DNA of 64,000 nt, from assembly GCF_014898055.3 (NCBI RefSeq), contig NW_023604295.1, positions 134,446,676 to 134,510,675 on the forward strand, written 5' to 3'. The notes beneath the pieces are model-generated. The model did not search any database. It was not told the origin of the DNA and worked only from the letters and a program-made list of their open reading frames with translations. A program made the position numbers and the translations under genes. Below, in pieces: positions 1 through 12,772 of the stretch. The DNA is from Talpa occidentalis. Taxonomy: Eukaryota > Chordata > Mammalia > Eulipotyphla > Talpidae. How positions within the stretch are numbered: position 1 is the first letter of the stretch; each line of letters begins with the position of its first letter.

Positions 1-2191
1 TCACAACAATGAACTATAGTGACCTACATTTAATGATGTGCATGTATGTTTAATGATATGAGATGGTTTTTAGAAAGTATGCAAGTAACTTATGAAAAGC
101 TTGTAAGTGGCTAGTATGATTTTTTTGCTTGCAGAAAATGTTAAAGCCTGAAGCCAATTGTAACACTCTTGTTTGCTCAAATCCCTAAACTTCGTCAGCA
201 TACCTTCTGCAGCTGTGCGGAACAGGTTCTGCATCTTTTTTCAGTTCATGACTTACTGCTTTTTGAAACTCCCAAATCTATCACAACTCAAAAGTATTTG
301 TTTTTCAGATTTTGTCTTTTTTGTGAATTTCAAAAGCCTGAATTTGAAAGTTAGAAGCCACATATTGAATCTTGTTCTCTGTGTTCTGCTGCGTGTTTTT
401 CTCTTTCCTGTCTCCTATCTCACTGAATTGGTATGAGGATCTTGTGTGGAAAGGACAAGGAAATACATCTGGGTTAAGAAACCACAATTATTATTTCCAG
501 AAGGTATTCTGGTACATCTGTAATACCACCGTCTTTTTCAGATAATGTGAATGAGAGCTGCATGTCTTTTGAGAAATGGAAAGTCCAGGGTAAATCATAT
601 TACTTTGTGTTAATAAAATCCAACTGTAAGGAACTTTACTGAGGACAAAGACAGGCATCTTTGAAGGGCAGCCTTACCTTACCTTTATTTCATCAACCTT
701 GAAAGATTGTTTCGGGAATGAGAGATTTAGTTTATATATGAGAGAACTTTACTTTTTACTTGTGGTACTACCAACAAGCTGCTTCAAGAAGATGAAGTTG
801 AGAGTTGAAGTTGGATAGCTCAAGCTATTATAAAAATTTTATTAACACATATAATTTATTTGTTCATCTCATTTTAACACATGTAAGTTAAACTTTATTC
901 AAATCTAGGCTGCAGTGAACTGTACACAAAAGATATCTTAGGAATATTTAAAAGTAATTGTCAGGTAACAGTACCTTTAAAATTACTTCTAATGTGGGAT
1001 ATGTTGGCGTTTCTGTTTTCTTGTTAGAAACTAACATTCTCTACCCTGTATAGAATGGGGTAGAATGTCTTTTCTTTGTTCCCCTTCTTTTTACTACCCA
1101 GATTTTCATATTTAGCAGAATAAACTATGAAATATGTGAAATCTCATATTAAAGTAAAAATCTGAATCATTTTAGCCAGTTCATGACTTTTAAATTGAAA
1201 ACAAATTGAGTTCACATTCAAGAAGATATTTTTCAATTGTCTGTATATGTAATAACCCCTTACAATGAGTAAGAAATAGGATAAAAGGAAACCTATTTCT
1301 TAAAACCTGTTTCATGTTTAAGTCAGGTTAAAAATATCTCCCTGGAGATTCCATTTAATTGTATTTATCAGAGTCATAGAATTATTCCAATCATCCCTAT
1401 CTCAGAAAAAAATTATTTTAGCTATAATCTAAGCCATTTTGAAAGAATGAGTCACAAAAGGACCCAAACTTCTTTTATTTCTAAAGGGGCCACAGTGAAC
1501 CTTTGTTAGTGGGCACTCCCTCAAAACCAAAAATACCCATCTGTATTTCCCTCTACACTATACTTTTTTCAAACACAGCTGCTATGTCAGGTAGAAATAA
1601 ATAGATATGAGGGTACAGACTGACCTTCCAAAAGTCTGGAGGAGGAGGAAGAAAGAGCTTAGTGTATTTAAAACTTTGAGTATAAAATTTAGAGCATATG
1701 TTTTATGTAAATGAACATGTGTCATTGCAGGGATTGGACCTTTTAAGCCCTTGGCCAAGAATGATAAATTATTTATTCCAGGAATACTAATGGGAAAACA
1801 ACTGAAATCAATATACTACTTTCCTTTTAGAAGCATTACACCTTTCTGAGGCAAACATTCAAATGTATTATATATAGAGATAAGGGAACCATGTTCTATC
1901 TAGTAGAAGCAGTTATACTTTATTAGTACAATGCTCAGTTTTTATTACAGTTGAAAATATTAGCCCCTTCTTTGTTAGTGGTTATTCCTTTGTTAGTGGT
2001 TAGTATGGTGGCTCTTAGTGCATTCCCCCAACACCTCCAATTGATTTGAGATAATCTCTTGCTCTGATCAAGACATTATGTATAGGAATTGGTGAAGTCC
2101 AAATTCTAGCTTTGCCACCTGATAGTTTTGTGGCGTGACTTTGATAATGATAGTTTCTTAATCTGTAAAACCAAAAGGGAATTAGTTAATT

Positions 2192-2472
2192 TATTATTTT
2201 TATTTATTTATTTTAAAGATATATTTATTTATTTGTACAAGCACTGGGTACAGTCAGAAGCGTGGGAGGGTGAGAGAATTCACCAGAGCCAGAGCGGGGA
2301 ACAGAACAGGCAGAAGGACCGAAGTACACTGCTGAGGGGAGCAGCGGGCAGCAGGAGAGGTCTGCGTGCCATGTGGGACCCTCGCCGGTGGCAGGGGATC
2401 GAACCGGCGCTGCAGAGGCCGTGGGCAGCCTTGCAGCCCAGCGCTGAACCGCTGCGCGACCAGGGGAGACCC
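2192..2472 (-). mobile_element. tRNA-derived SINE (CTTCTGACTGTACCC-tail type)
   Basis: Reverse copy: tRNA-like head at the high-coordinate end with B-box complement GGATCGAACCGG, TTTATTT tail at the low end. Flanked by a 13-bp target-site duplication with one mismatch (GAATTAGTTAATT / GAATGAGTTAATT). It is inserted within an older MIR-like sequence. Confidence 0.9.
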
Positions 2473-3821
2473 GAATGAGTTAATTCAAACTGTCAGATAG
2501 ACTTCAAGAGTAGTTTCCTTAAAAGTCATTGAATAAGATGTGCAAATTTCTCATTTTATTTTTACAATATTTGTTCAAATATTTGTATACACTATATTAG
2601 ATAATTATATTACCATTAAAGTGACATATTTCTAAATTATTTTTGGCATAAAACCTACATTACTGCTACATAATTTGAAAGTGTAATTTGTAATCACTTA
2701 CGTTAAAATATTCTGTTTGAAATTATGTATGAGTTTTTCTAAGTGTTTAGGGCTTAAAAAATTTCACATGCTTCTTTGCTTATATGTCTTTGTAAGTTAT
2801 AGGTTATATCAAATAGTTATTTAATATTTAAAGATGACTTGTGCAAGTTTGCTTAGCTCTCTAGAAATAGAATTGGGCCTTTTGGTAGCAGTTTGTTGCT
2901 TTTTTCACTTATATAATTGTTAGGTAGAACTTTATTTTGATAGTTCTGTTCACATCTTCTGTCTAGAAGAGTAATTTTCCTGTTTTCATATATATCAGTC
3001 TATAAGTGTAGTAGAAAATGAAAGTTCATTCTCTGCTTATTCTAGATAATAATTATCTTTCCAGAGATAATTATTAACATAGTTTCATACTTATTTGTTC
3101 ACACTATTTTCTCTGTATAAGAATACATTTGACCATTAATTTTTGTTCTTGTGAGCATTTTTCTTAAACCAAAATGAAATTTACAGAATAATTTTCATAT
3201 TATGCAGATCTGCATTTGATCTTTTAAAACTAATACATTTCTCTATCAGTATATGTTGATTTACCTTGTTATTGTTAGTTGCTGCAATATATGCCATTTC
3301 ATAGATGTACATAATTTATTTAATTACCAGTAGATAAAACTTTTCTGTTGGTTTGACTTTTTTGGTGTTACAAGTAATGTTTCAATGAAATCTTAGTCTT
3401 TGTGTAACTGTAGAATCAATTCCTACAAATAGAAACATATTTTCATAACTTTTTTCAAATATTTCAAAATGGTTTATTAATCTTATTTAAAAGAAAGACT
3501 CAAATCTGATAATTTTTACCTATATTACCACAAATGTTTCCTGGCCAGCTTGTTTTCTTTACTCCAGATTGCTTTTCTGAGTAGTGTAAATTATCTTTCA
3601 GTATTTAGTGTTCACTTGATCTTTTTCTTTTTTTAAAGAATTATGTATAAAAATGTACTGTCAAATGGCTAGCTGTACTTCACATTTTGAAACCATAGCA
3701 TAATTATTTCAAATTGCAATTTAAAATTCAGATCCTTTAGGAAATTTTCTTAGATTATTACAACCTACAGTCTCAGGATTTCCTTATAACTGATTAAATA
3801 TAGGTAAGGCAACTAAAAATT

Positions 3822-4093
3822 TTTTTTAAAGATTTATTTATTTATTTATACATACAAGCACTGGGTACAGTCAGAAGCGCTGGAGGGTGAGAGAATTCAA
3901 CAGAGCCAGAGTGGGGAGCAGAGCAGGCAGAAGGACTAAAGTACACTGCTGAGGGGAGCAGCGGGGCGGCAGGAGAGGTCGGTGCGGCAGAAGAGGTCTG
4001 CGCGCCATGTGGGACCCTCCCCCGGGGAGTAGCCGGGGATCGAATGGGCAGCTTCGCAACCCAGCGCTCAACCACTGTGCCACCGGGGAGGCC
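3822..4093 (-). mobile_element. tRNA-derived SINE
   Basis: Reverse copy of the same family, CTTCTGACTGTACCC-tail type, with a short internal duplication (AGAGGTC twice) and a B-box region truncated relative to other copies. Flanked by CTAAAAATT / CTAAAATTG. Confidence 0.88.
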
Positions 4094-5295
4094 CTAAAAT
4101 TGTTTTTATAGTATCACATTAGAACTTGGTCTTAAGATATAATTTGGATTAGGTATCCTCATCATGCACCTTGGAGCCAAGGACATTTTTCTTACTGTTT
4201 ACTATTACCTAGAAAAATGCGTTTATAGTAAAGAAAATAATAAATATATTTAATTGTCTTTGGGCTGTCGAGACTTTAGATCTGGGGTTGAACCAAATCC
4301 TGTCTTACACTTGTTTCATAAATTGAGTGTTATTGGTACACTGGCATATCCATTCATTTTATATTTGTCTGTTACTTTTTTTGTGTTAGTGTGACAGAGT
4401 TGAGTAGTGCTATGAGTGCAAAGCCAAAGAGTAAATTATTTACTTCGTGGCTCTTTTGGTAATCACTCTTTTTTGGGTTGTAAGCACTTTGACATTAATT
4501 TCTTTTTGCTTTTTTTCTATAGCATGTTCTGTCCACTATGTGCATAATTTATAGGCTCATAAACTGCAGGGAAATAAAGGAACTTGCTGGGTTGGCAAGT
4601 ATCTGTGTTTTTAAAGTTGGCAGCTTTTGCCTTCCCAAAGGGGTTATACCAGTTTTTACTTAAAATAATACTTTTGTGGCAGAACCTCTTTCCCTGTAAC
4701 ATTGGCAGCTCAGTGTATTAGTGAACCTTTTAAACCTTTCGGTCTTTACCGACGTGATAAAGGAAAGTAATATTGTAGGTTTGATTTGAATTTCTTTTAT
4801 GTAAATTTCTTTTTTGTGTGTTAGATTTAACTTCTTTTCAAATTTTAGAGCCATATATATATTCTTTTTTGTGAATTATCTCTCAATTCCTTTAATTCTG
4901 TTACTTTCATATGAAGTATACAGGGAACACATGTTAAAGATTTAACTTTGGAGAGGAGATCAGCGTGATTAGAGCCATGCTTTAGAGGAGAATGTGTAAG
5001 GCTGAAATGTATGTAGTCAGTGAAAGAGAGAATTTTCTTAGGTGACAAAAACAAACACTACAGTTCCAAGGACTCTCTTTTCTACTTGACAGATGACTTT
5101 GAAAAGGACATGCCATAATCTTTTTGCCTTATTTCCAAGTTTTAGATAATTTTTCTTAATACTTTCCTGTATGTTATTGCCATTGTTTCAAGTGATACTA
5201 TTTCCTTATGAATTATTAATGAACTTCCAAGAAGGTCACATAATTCACCATTGTCTGTCATAAAATAAAATCATTGTTCCTTTTTTGCTTTGTAG

Positions 5296-5453
5296 GAACT
5301 CATTATACAATGACAAATGGAGGCAGCATTAACAGTTCTACTCACTTACTGGATCTTTTGGATGAACCAATTCCAGGTGTTGGTACATATGATGACTTCC
5401 ATACTATTGATTGGGTACGAGAGAAATGTAAAGACAGAGAAAGGCACAGACGG
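5296..5453 (+). CDS. CLCN3: CLCN3 coding exon, residues 54-106 (cytosolic N-terminus)
   Basis: 158 nt, entering in phase 1 (GA completes Gly54) after a TTTGTAG acceptor and ending before GTAAGT. It encodes the end of the cytosolic N-terminal tail. Met59 (ATGACAAATGG) is the start of the classic 760-residue isoform. The acidic dileucine/clathrin-box segment LLDLLDE is intact; in published work on ClC-3 this motif directs endocytic and lysosomal sorting. Several known isoforms differ in what is spliced ahead of this exon, so the exon is common to all of them. The C-terminal part ([15 protein letters not shown]) leads into the first membrane helix. Confidence 0.97.
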
Positions 5454-5834
5454 GTAAGTATTTTGGTAATATTTTTGAATAGTACATAATTATATAACTT
5501 AATTATATTTTAATGATTTATTTAATGATATATTTCTGCTAGTGATCTCAGGTTGCCAAAATATGTTATATATTAAATAATATTTAAGTAAATTTCTATT
5601 TTTTATACATATGTTTTTTCTTTATGTGTTTTGTTTTTAGTTTATTTATGCCCCATATCATTCCAAAAAGGATTTGAAGTAACTGAAAATGAAAGAAATA
5701 TGCTAAGACAAAATAGGAAGTCTAGGGAAAGCACCATACAGGACTTGGTGGAATGATCACGCTACCTTCAAAATTAGAAGGCATGATTTTAGGCTTTGAA
5801 CAGCCTAGCAGCTATGGCATAAGACACAGTACAT

Positions 5835-6395
5835 GAAATCATTATTCTGCATAGTGATTCTCAAACACTTTTGTCTCAAATCCCCTGTAAACCCTAAATA
5901 ATTTCTGAAGATGCCTAATGAACTTTAGTTTATGTGGTTACATTAATTGATATTTATCATAACAGAATTAAAATTGAGAAATTTAAAAGATTATTAATTC
6001 ACTTGAAAAATTACACTGTTAAACTCATTACATGTTACCATAACATTTTTATAAAAATAGGTGCATTTTGTAAAATAAAAATGTTTTATGAGGGAGTAAC
6101 CTTGTTAAATTATATGTCTATTGTCTGATTTGATAGGACTCCTGATTTTCTGTATCTGCTTCTGCATTCTGTCAGTAATTTATTGTTTTGATTGAAGTAT
6201 ATGAAGAAAATCTAACCTCACACAGATAGGCAGTTGGAAAATCTAGGAATATTTAAATAACCGTTTTAGATTATTGTGTATATTTGATAATGCACTAAAA
6301 TGACAAGTGAAATTTTCTTAAATGTTAGTTGTTGTGTGCAAATGAAACTGTATCATTGAACTTTTTGTCTTCTGTTACATTAAAATCCATTGTTT
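5835..6395 (+). mobile_element. Old hAT-like DNA transposon remnant
   Basis: The run from GTGATTCTCAAAC through TTTAGTTTATGTGGTTACAT, GAAGTATATGAAGAAAATC and CCTCACACAGATAGG to CATTGAACTTTTTGTC follows, in order, an old mammalian repeat that I remember as a hAT/Tip100-type transposon. The name is from memory and unverified. No intact transposase frame. Confidence 0.45.
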
Positions 6396-6398
6396 TAA

Positions 6399-6490
6399 CC
6401 TTTTTTTTTTTTATTGAGTTAACGTTGATTTACAACATTGTATAGAATTTAGAGATATAGGGTCACACCCTTCAGGTATATTTTTATCTT
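6399..6490 (-). mobile_element. L1 3'-end fragment
   Basis: Poly-T followed by ATTGAGTTAACGTTGATTTA, typical of the L1 3' end in reverse orientation. Confidence 0.5.
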
Positions 6491-6624
6491 GAACTTTGTA
6501 TGTTTTTATATCATGCAATGATCATTTGCAAAATATTGATTCACTGCTTTATGCAAGTCTTTCAATTGTTTTAACTTTCCATTATACAATGTTATTACAT
6601 AGTTATTTTAAAATCCCATTTGTT

Positions 6625-6908
6625 GGGGCCTCCCCTGTGGCCCAGGCTGTTGAGTGCAGTGCTGTGAAGCTGTCCACAGCCTCTGCAGCACAGGTTCAAT
6701 CCTGGCCAGCCAGTGTGATACCCACATGGCGCGGCAGACCTCTCCTGTCTTGTTTGCTGCTCCCCTCAGCAGTGTATTTCAGTCAGTCTGCCTGTTCTGT
6801 TCCCCACTCTGTCTGTGGTGAATCCTCTCACCCTCTCACACATCTGGCCTGTACCCCGGTTCTAGTATGCATAAATAATTAAAATCTTTAAAAAAAGTAA
6901 TAAAAATA
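6625..6908 (+). mobile_element. tRNA-derived SINE (CTGGCCTGTACCC-tail type)
   Basis: Forward copy with GGGGCCTCCCC head and A-rich tail. Perfect 15-bp target-site duplication AAAATCCCATTTGTT (6610-6624 and 6909-6923). Confidence 0.92.
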
Positions 6909-7904
6909 AAAATCCCATTTGTTAATATCAACACTGATCTCTTTCTAAAAAGTCTTTTAAGTATTGGGAATCTGTCATCCTTAGAGCGATGGATACAAGC
7001 TTTTCAGAATTCCAATTTCACTTAAAAGCTCAAATTCTATCATTGGAAACAAATACATGTTTATTTTACTTAAGATGACAGGCTTGCATTTAACTATACT
7101 TGATGTGTCTTATTCCCCACAAATATCCTTATTGATGCCTATGTTATTCCATTTTTGACTAGTGGGAGTTTATTTAGATGGGTGTCTATAGCCTTAGACA
7201 TAGTTGCCTTTGTGTATTCTGTAAAAACAAAATGACCTTAGTTTATCTTACTCATTTTCTACACCAAACCTGGAGTAAGCCATTTCTTCAAGGAGCTTGG
7301 TTTTTGAGAAAGAAAATGGTATATTGGTTGTCTAGGCTCTAGAAGCACTTACTGCTTCTGGGTTGTTTCTAGCCTATTAAATTGATAGGAATCTTCTAAT
7401 TTATATTCAAAATGATAAGGCTTTTATTTAGCATCTAGTTCTAAATTCTGTACCTCCTTTCAGCCATGCCCCAAATCTCAATATCACATACATAATCATT
7501 TGATTTGCTTCACAATATGCATATTATTACCAGCACCATCACCAGCAATATGCTTATTGAAAAGATGTATGAAAATCATACATCTAGGATTGATTGTTTG
7601 TGGTAATAGAAAGAGTAAAATTATTTCATTCAACTTAGAACTTACTCAGTCTTTTTAATGGGACTTTGTGGCTTAAAATATATAAAATCAATGAATTTTG
7701 GCTTTGGCTGAAGCAGTTGAGCAGCCAAGTTTTTGGCTGAGAACACAACTTCTTATTTTTTATTTTTTTTATACTATATATATATATTTTTTTAGACAGA
7801 TTCAGGATTTTATTTATCTTGAATATGCCATTAACTGTGAGAAGGCATTTATAGAAACATTTATTATATAAAATGTGTTTTGCTTTATATTTTTAGACTT
7901 ATAG

Positions 7905-7978
7905 TTTTTTTTTCTTTTCTTTTTTTTTTAATTTAAATTTTATTTTTATATTCCCCATACAATTACAACCCCCTTAAG
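7905..7978 (-). mobile_element. Short L1 3'-end fragment
   Basis: Shares TTTTATTTTTATATTCCCCA and ACAATT with the fragment at 16187, so both come from the same repeat family; reverse orientation, 5'-truncated. Confidence 0.5.
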
Positions 7979-8698
7979 AACACAACTTTTTAAAGCAGCA
8001 ATTCTAATAGGTCAGAAGGGGTTTGGACTGGTTAGGAATAGGTTTACATGTGCCTTTTACTAAAAGGCAAGCCTTGCCTTCTTGTGTTCTAGTAGAGTAA
8101 AATCTGAGAAGCAGATTTGTTACCATCCTGTTAATCTCCTCACCATCTCTGCTATATTCAGTAGAGGACTTTTTTGTCTTAAACAGTAATAAAAGAGAAC
8201 CTCTGGATCCTACCAATAGGTTTGGAACTCTCCGTACCTGCAAACTTATAGGCCTACAAATTTTTGGAGCCTCCTGTATTCACATGGTTACTACCTTTAT
8301 AGCCATGGTGCTATTATTCATTGATCTTACATTTATAAGAATATTTAATTCAGTCAGTTGCTAGGGCCAGAGAATGATCAGCAAATGACAGACATTCTAA
8401 GCAATAATGTTTTATTTTGGCTAAGTTGATTTAATTAAAACTGTGGTTTATGGACCCCTTGCTCTCAAATTCTGAGGTTCTTATTAAAAATACAGATCTC
8501 TAGGTTAATGCTTATCATCTGGTTTACAAATATAGCAGCTCTCTGCTATATAATGATTTTGTCCCACATTCATCTGTCCCATTATTTACTTTAGAAAGTA
8601 CTGTCCTTTGTGAAGCAGCTGAGAAAAATTATCAGATTCTAGAATTGTGACTTCCTCTTTTAGTTTGAAAAATGAAGCATAAACATTTCTAATTTCAG

Positions 8699-8798
8699 AT
8701 CAACAGCAAAAAGAAAGAATCAGCATGGGAAATGACAAAAAGTTTGTATGATGCGTGGTCAGGATGGCTAGTAGTAACACTAACAGGATTGGCATCAG
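8699..8798 (+). CDS. CLCN3: CLCN3 coding exon, residues 107-140
   Basis: 100 nt between an ATTTCAG acceptor and a GTAAAG donor; 33 full codons plus one base of Gly140. It starts [12 protein letters not shown] and covers the amphipathic entry helix and the beginning of the first transmembrane helix ([14 protein letters not shown]). The phase joins the flanking exons exactly. A 15-nt poly-T run lies about 75 nt downstream in the intron. Confidence 0.97.
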
Positions 8799-9109
8799 GT
8801 AAAGAAAAATTTAATGCAATCTTGTTTTGCTTTAATAAGCAGTAAATAACTTTCCTCTTCTTTCCACAGGTTTTTTTTTTTTTTTTTTCCCCGATACCAT
8901 TGGATTTTTAAAAGCATTTGTTTCTTACCTTTAGAAAATACTGTTAAACGTAAAACTAGGAATCAGGAAACTTCAGAGTCTAGTTTTTCCTGTAACTTTT
9001 TAAGTGTCTGCGCAGTTTGGTAAATCTTTCTGAACTCAGTTTCCTTATCTGTAAAATATATGGTTTGAACAAGATGATTGATAAAGTATCTTCTTATTTC
9101 AACATCCTA

Positions 9110-9330
9110 ATGAATAGCTAATATTTATGAAGTCATTCTTATCTGTCAGTGTTGCAGAATTTTTTACATGTATGTTAATCTCATGACAATCTGTGGTATA
9201 ATTGCTATTATTGACACTATTTTACAGATGAGGGGACTGAAGCATGAGAGGTTATGTAACTTGACTAGGGTCATGAAGGTAGTAGGTGACCAAGCAAAGA
9301 TTTAAATTCAGGTATTTAACACAGGAACTT
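9110..9330 (-). repeat. MIR SINE fragment
   Basis: ATTTTACAGATGAGGGGACT, then GAGGTTATGTAACTTG and AGGGTCATGAAGGTAGTAG, are the core of MIR in reverse orientation. Confidence 0.75.
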
Positions 9331-9979
9331 TTACTTTTAACTATCATGCTATACAGTGCCCACCAAGTACCTATCCTATGACATTTCAAGAAATGAACAT
9401 CTGAAAACAATTAAGAATTGTTTTAATGTCACTCAGCTTTCACCATGGAAGATTATGTCCGAAGAACATAAGGAAAAGTTAAAATGTGTATGGAAAATAA
9501 GTAATATTCATGAGAATTTTGTAGCTGCTCTGTATATCACTCATTGATCTTTTTTATGTGATGAAAAAGACATAGGTTTTGACCATACATTTGTATTTTT
9601 TTTGTATTTTATCAGTAAAATCATTTTGATAAATTTGATTCTCTGTTATTTAGGAAAAACTGAAAATCTTTCACAGTAATTCATTAATGCTATGACTTTG
9701 TTTCCCATGGACATTAAATTTTAATGAGATTGAGGTCATTTGTAAGTCTGTTAATTACCTTTTAGATTAAAACATCCTAGTAAAATTTTGACTTCAGTAA
9801 CCAGATTTGTGAACCTCTGACCAAGTAACTATCTTTAAAGAGGTTTTAGTATCTTTAAATACCTTTTTAAAAAATTACAATTAATTTGAATGATGTAACT
9901 GGTTTTAATTTCAGGAAAGAATGTTTTATTTTTAAGACTAGTTACTTTCTAAGGACTGTAAGTAGCTAAACTTATTTAT

Positions 9980-10299
9980 TTATTTATTTATTTATTTATT
10001 TTAAATGCTCGCCATCTCTTTTTTTTCCTTTAATATTTATTTATTTATTTATACAAGCACCGGGTACAGTCAGAAGCGCGGGAGGGTGAGAGAATTCACC
10101 AGAGCCAGAGCGGGGAGCAGAGCAGGCAGAAGGACCGAAGTACACTGCTGAGGGCAGCAGCGGGCTGCAGGAGAGGTCTGCGCGCCATGTGGGACCCTCC
10201 TCCTGTGGCCGGGGAGCAGCCAGGGATCGAACTGGCGCTGCAGAGGCTGCGGGCAGCTTCGGAACCCAGCGCTCAACCGCTGCGCCACCGGGGAGGCCC
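9980..10299 (-). mobile_element. tRNA-derived SINE
   Basis: Reverse copy, CTTCTGACTGTACCC-tail type, with a long TTTA-rich tail region. Perfect 16-bp target-site duplication AGCTAAACTTATTTAT (9964-9979 and 10300-10315). Confidence 0.92.
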
Positions 10300-10474
10300 A
10301 GCTAAACTTATTTATAACTAAGATTAGAAGATCTTAAATTCATATGCCATTTGCTCTGTGACCCTTTATTTATAGGAACTCCTCTGCTTCCCTTGATACT
10401 TAACTTGATAATTTTCAATTTCCCCCAAAATGGGTTTTTTTTTTTAACAACCATCTCCAAAATGTTGTTTACAG

Positions 10475-10662
10475 GGGCATTGGCTGGATTAATAGATATT
10501 GCTGCTGATTGGATGACTGACCTAAAAGAGGGCATTTGCCTTAGTGCATTGTGGTATAACCATGAACAGTGTTGTTGGGGATCTAATGAAACAACATTTG
10601 AAGAGAGGGATAAATGTCCACAGTGGAAAACATGGGCAGAATTAATCATAGGTCAAGCTGAG
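10475..10662 (+). CDS. CLCN3: CLCN3 coding exon, residues 140-202
   Basis: 188 nt: two bases complete Gly140, then 62 codons ending AELIIGQAE before GTAAGT. It encodes the rest of the first membrane helix ([16 protein letters not shown]) and the long luminal loop. The loop has paired cysteines (EQCCWG) and an NET glycosylation sequon, typical of the ClC-3/4/5 branch. A lineage-specific SINE inserted about 180 bp upstream without touching the acceptor. Confidence 0.97.
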
Positions 10663-11180
10663 GTAAGTCTTGCTTTGCCTCAAGATAAGTTAATAATTTA
10701 TATTGTGAAATGAGTCTCTAGTTCATTTAATTATGGAGTTAATCACAAATTAAGTGATTGTTACCCACATTAGGGGAAAGAAAAGAAGGAAATGTGATAG
10801 GGTAGAAGGAGAAAGAAGAATCCATTACAACAAGTAAAATATAAGTAAAAAGCCTTTGTGTTAGTTGAGTCCATAGTCACATACATGTCTACTAGGTTAT
10901 GATGTAAAATGTATTTCTTATTGTAGAAAAGAAATATAGTAGGTTTTGTATAAACACAGAAAGTTAAGATGAAGTCAAGTTATCGAAACTGTTAATTATG
11001 TCACATTATTTGAGAAGTATGGATTATGAAAGTATGAATTAATAAAAAATAAGTAAGCTCTAACTGGTCTATTTTGAAGAAGACCATAAATTTTTTCTTT
11101 GTGGTTTTGCACTATTTTTGAATGACTTTTTTTTTGAATGACTTTTTTTTTATTCATACTTTGGAAGTTAGACTAATAGA

Positions 11181-11216
<36 letters not shown>

Positions 11217-11655
11217 TTAAATCATCATAGCTGACTCTTAAAGCTAAAATTCTTTTTATAGCTGACTTTGAAGCTAAAAAGAATGTATTTGCTGGTAAGA
11301 TAAGCAGTTTGCTGTTTCTCACCTGGTTTTCAGGAGAACTGCAGCAGAATGAAATCCGAGTGCCAGAGCCACTGTTTCCAAAAGTGGTCTGCAGGTTGGC
11401 AGAGATTAAAGTATAACTGTGATTCTTAGCAATGGTAAAAGCTGGGAAAAGAATTAAATAGATTAAGTCTTATTGGTATGAAATATGATTGAGTTTTGAA
11501 ATCTGTTAAATATTTTGTTCACATAAGGTTTTTATTGTAGAAGTATACCCAGGAACCTTTTATAAAGTTTTACCCACATTTCTTATGTGGTAAAGCACTT
11601 GCATTAGAGATGCACTGTAAATTACATTCGTACTATTTAACTATTTGCTTTTTAG
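10663..11655 (+). other. CLCN3: CLCN3 intron
   Basis: AT-rich. Holds a 17-bp tandem duplication (GAATGACTTTTTTTT twice, about 11119-11152) and a (TA)n microsatellite at 11184-11213. Nothing else seen. Confidence 0.75.
11184..11213. repeat. (TA)n microsatellite
   Basis: About 15 uninterrupted AT dinucleotides in a CLCN3 intron; likely length-variable. Confidence 0.9.
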
Positions 11656-11778
11656 GGCCCTGGTTCTTACATCATGAACTACATAATGTACATATTTTGG
11701 GCCTTGAGTTTTGCCTTTCTTGCTGTTTCTCTGGTAAAAGTATTTGCTCCATATGCCTGTGGATCTGGAATTCCAGAG
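11656..11778 (+). CDS. CLCN3: CLCN3 coding exon, residues 203-243 (GSGIPE motif)
   Basis: 123 nt, 41 codons, phase 0 at both ends. It starts [12 protein letters not shown] and finishes with GSGIPE (residues 238-243), one of the three conserved anion-coordinating stretches of the CLC family; Ser239 is the central-site serine. In ClC-type exchangers a Pro in place of this Ser changes selectivity from chloride to nitrate; here it is Ser, as expected for a chloride exchanger. Confidence 0.97.
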
Positions 11779-12772
11779 GTAAGACATGTAAAATATTTGT
11801 CATTAAACATTTAATACTTGTTGTGATACATATCTTTTTGCCTTCACAGAAAAAACTAGGTTTTGATTTTTCTTTAGGAGAATGGTTTGTTCTTAATGTG
11901 AAAAAGAAGTTTGTAAACATGGAAACTAAATGTAGACATTATTGAAAAAAATTTTTCCCTCTAGTCAATTCTTCAATTACCGTGGAGGTTGATTTCTTTT
12001 ATTCCTCACCATTAATTAACACATCACTAAACAAACATCAGAACACAGAATTTAACATGAGGGACCTGGAAAAATATCTATGACTTATGGTTCTCTGATG
12101 GATTAGTTGATTTTTGCTGTAATAAACCTGACTTGAACACATTTATTCTCTTTTTGTAACCATTTTTTTAATGAGATAAGTTGATTCTTGAATTTGAAAG
12201 ACAATATTTATAACCGTTTTTTACTTTATTTGATTACAGTGGATCTGTAGTATAAATCTTTGTGTTTTATTTTTTTAACAATAATTTGAAAGCACATATA
12301 CTTAACCTTGAACATGATATGACACATTTCTTTTCTTGTCACCTTTTTACTTTTCTATCTTAAGTTACCAGCTTTTTCTGGTGCATTACTTTTTAAATTG
12401 TAGTAATTTTTAAAATTGAATTAATCAGTTTTCTGCTGTAGAAATATTCAAATTTTCTTTTTCCTGTTATATAATAATAATAATATTAATGTGTGCATTC
12501 CCTTCAATATGGCCTGAGAGTTTAGCTTTGTTCATAAGGTAATTTTGCCTTCTTTCCTTTCAGAAGGATATTGTTTTGTTATAGATTTACTTATAGTAGT
12601 ATAGATTTATTATATATAATATGATACTCGAAATGTTTGAAAAATTGTGAATTTTGCATAGCCTGCCAACATTTTGCAAGGTGGTTTTGTGTGTAAAACG
12701 AGAGTATCTTAAGTTAGTTAAGTTTTCTTTCTTATTAAAGGAAATTAAGCTGCTTTAATCTTTCCTTTGTAG
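11779..12772 (+). other. CLCN3: CLCN3 intron
   Basis: AT-rich unique sequence with a short ATA/AAT-rich patch near 12470-12490. I see no repeat or exon. Confidence 0.7.

Larger units (their letters stand above)
1..5295 (+). other. CLCN3: CLCN3 intron (3' part)
   Basis: No coding exon recognised. It holds two reverse-orientation lineage SINEs (2192-2472, 3822-4093) and a MIR-like fragment near 2100-2170 split by the first SINE. A short direct repeat of TTTGTTAGTGGTTA occurs at about 1970-2003. The rest is AT-rich unique sequence in which I see nothing. Confidence 0.8.
5454..8698 (+). other. CLCN3: CLCN3 intron
   Basis: Contains an old hAT-like transposon remnant (about 5835-6395), L1 3'-end pieces (about 6399-6490 and 7905-7978), one + SINE (6625-6908) and a possible old DNA-transposon fragment near 8430-8530. 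The remainder shows nothing I recognise. Confidence 0.75.
8799..10474 (+). other. CLCN3: CLCN3 intron
   Basis: Contains a poly-T run (8871-8888), MIR-like pieces in both orientations (about 8950-9080 and 9110-9330), and a - SINE (9980-10299) with a 16-bp target-site duplication. The stretch 9340-9960 shows nothing recognisable. Confidence 0.75.

Noticed and set aside
541..590. Exon-like interval (TTTTTCAG ... CCAGGGTAAA) in the first CLCN3 intron
   Set aside because: Splice-like borders and a short open frame, but no match to any ClC-3 N-terminal variant that I know; such pairs occur often by chance in introns.
9965..10048. TTTA repeats as a CRISPR-like or satellite array
   Set aside because: Simple TTTA runs belonging to the target site and the tail of a reverse SINE; no spacers.
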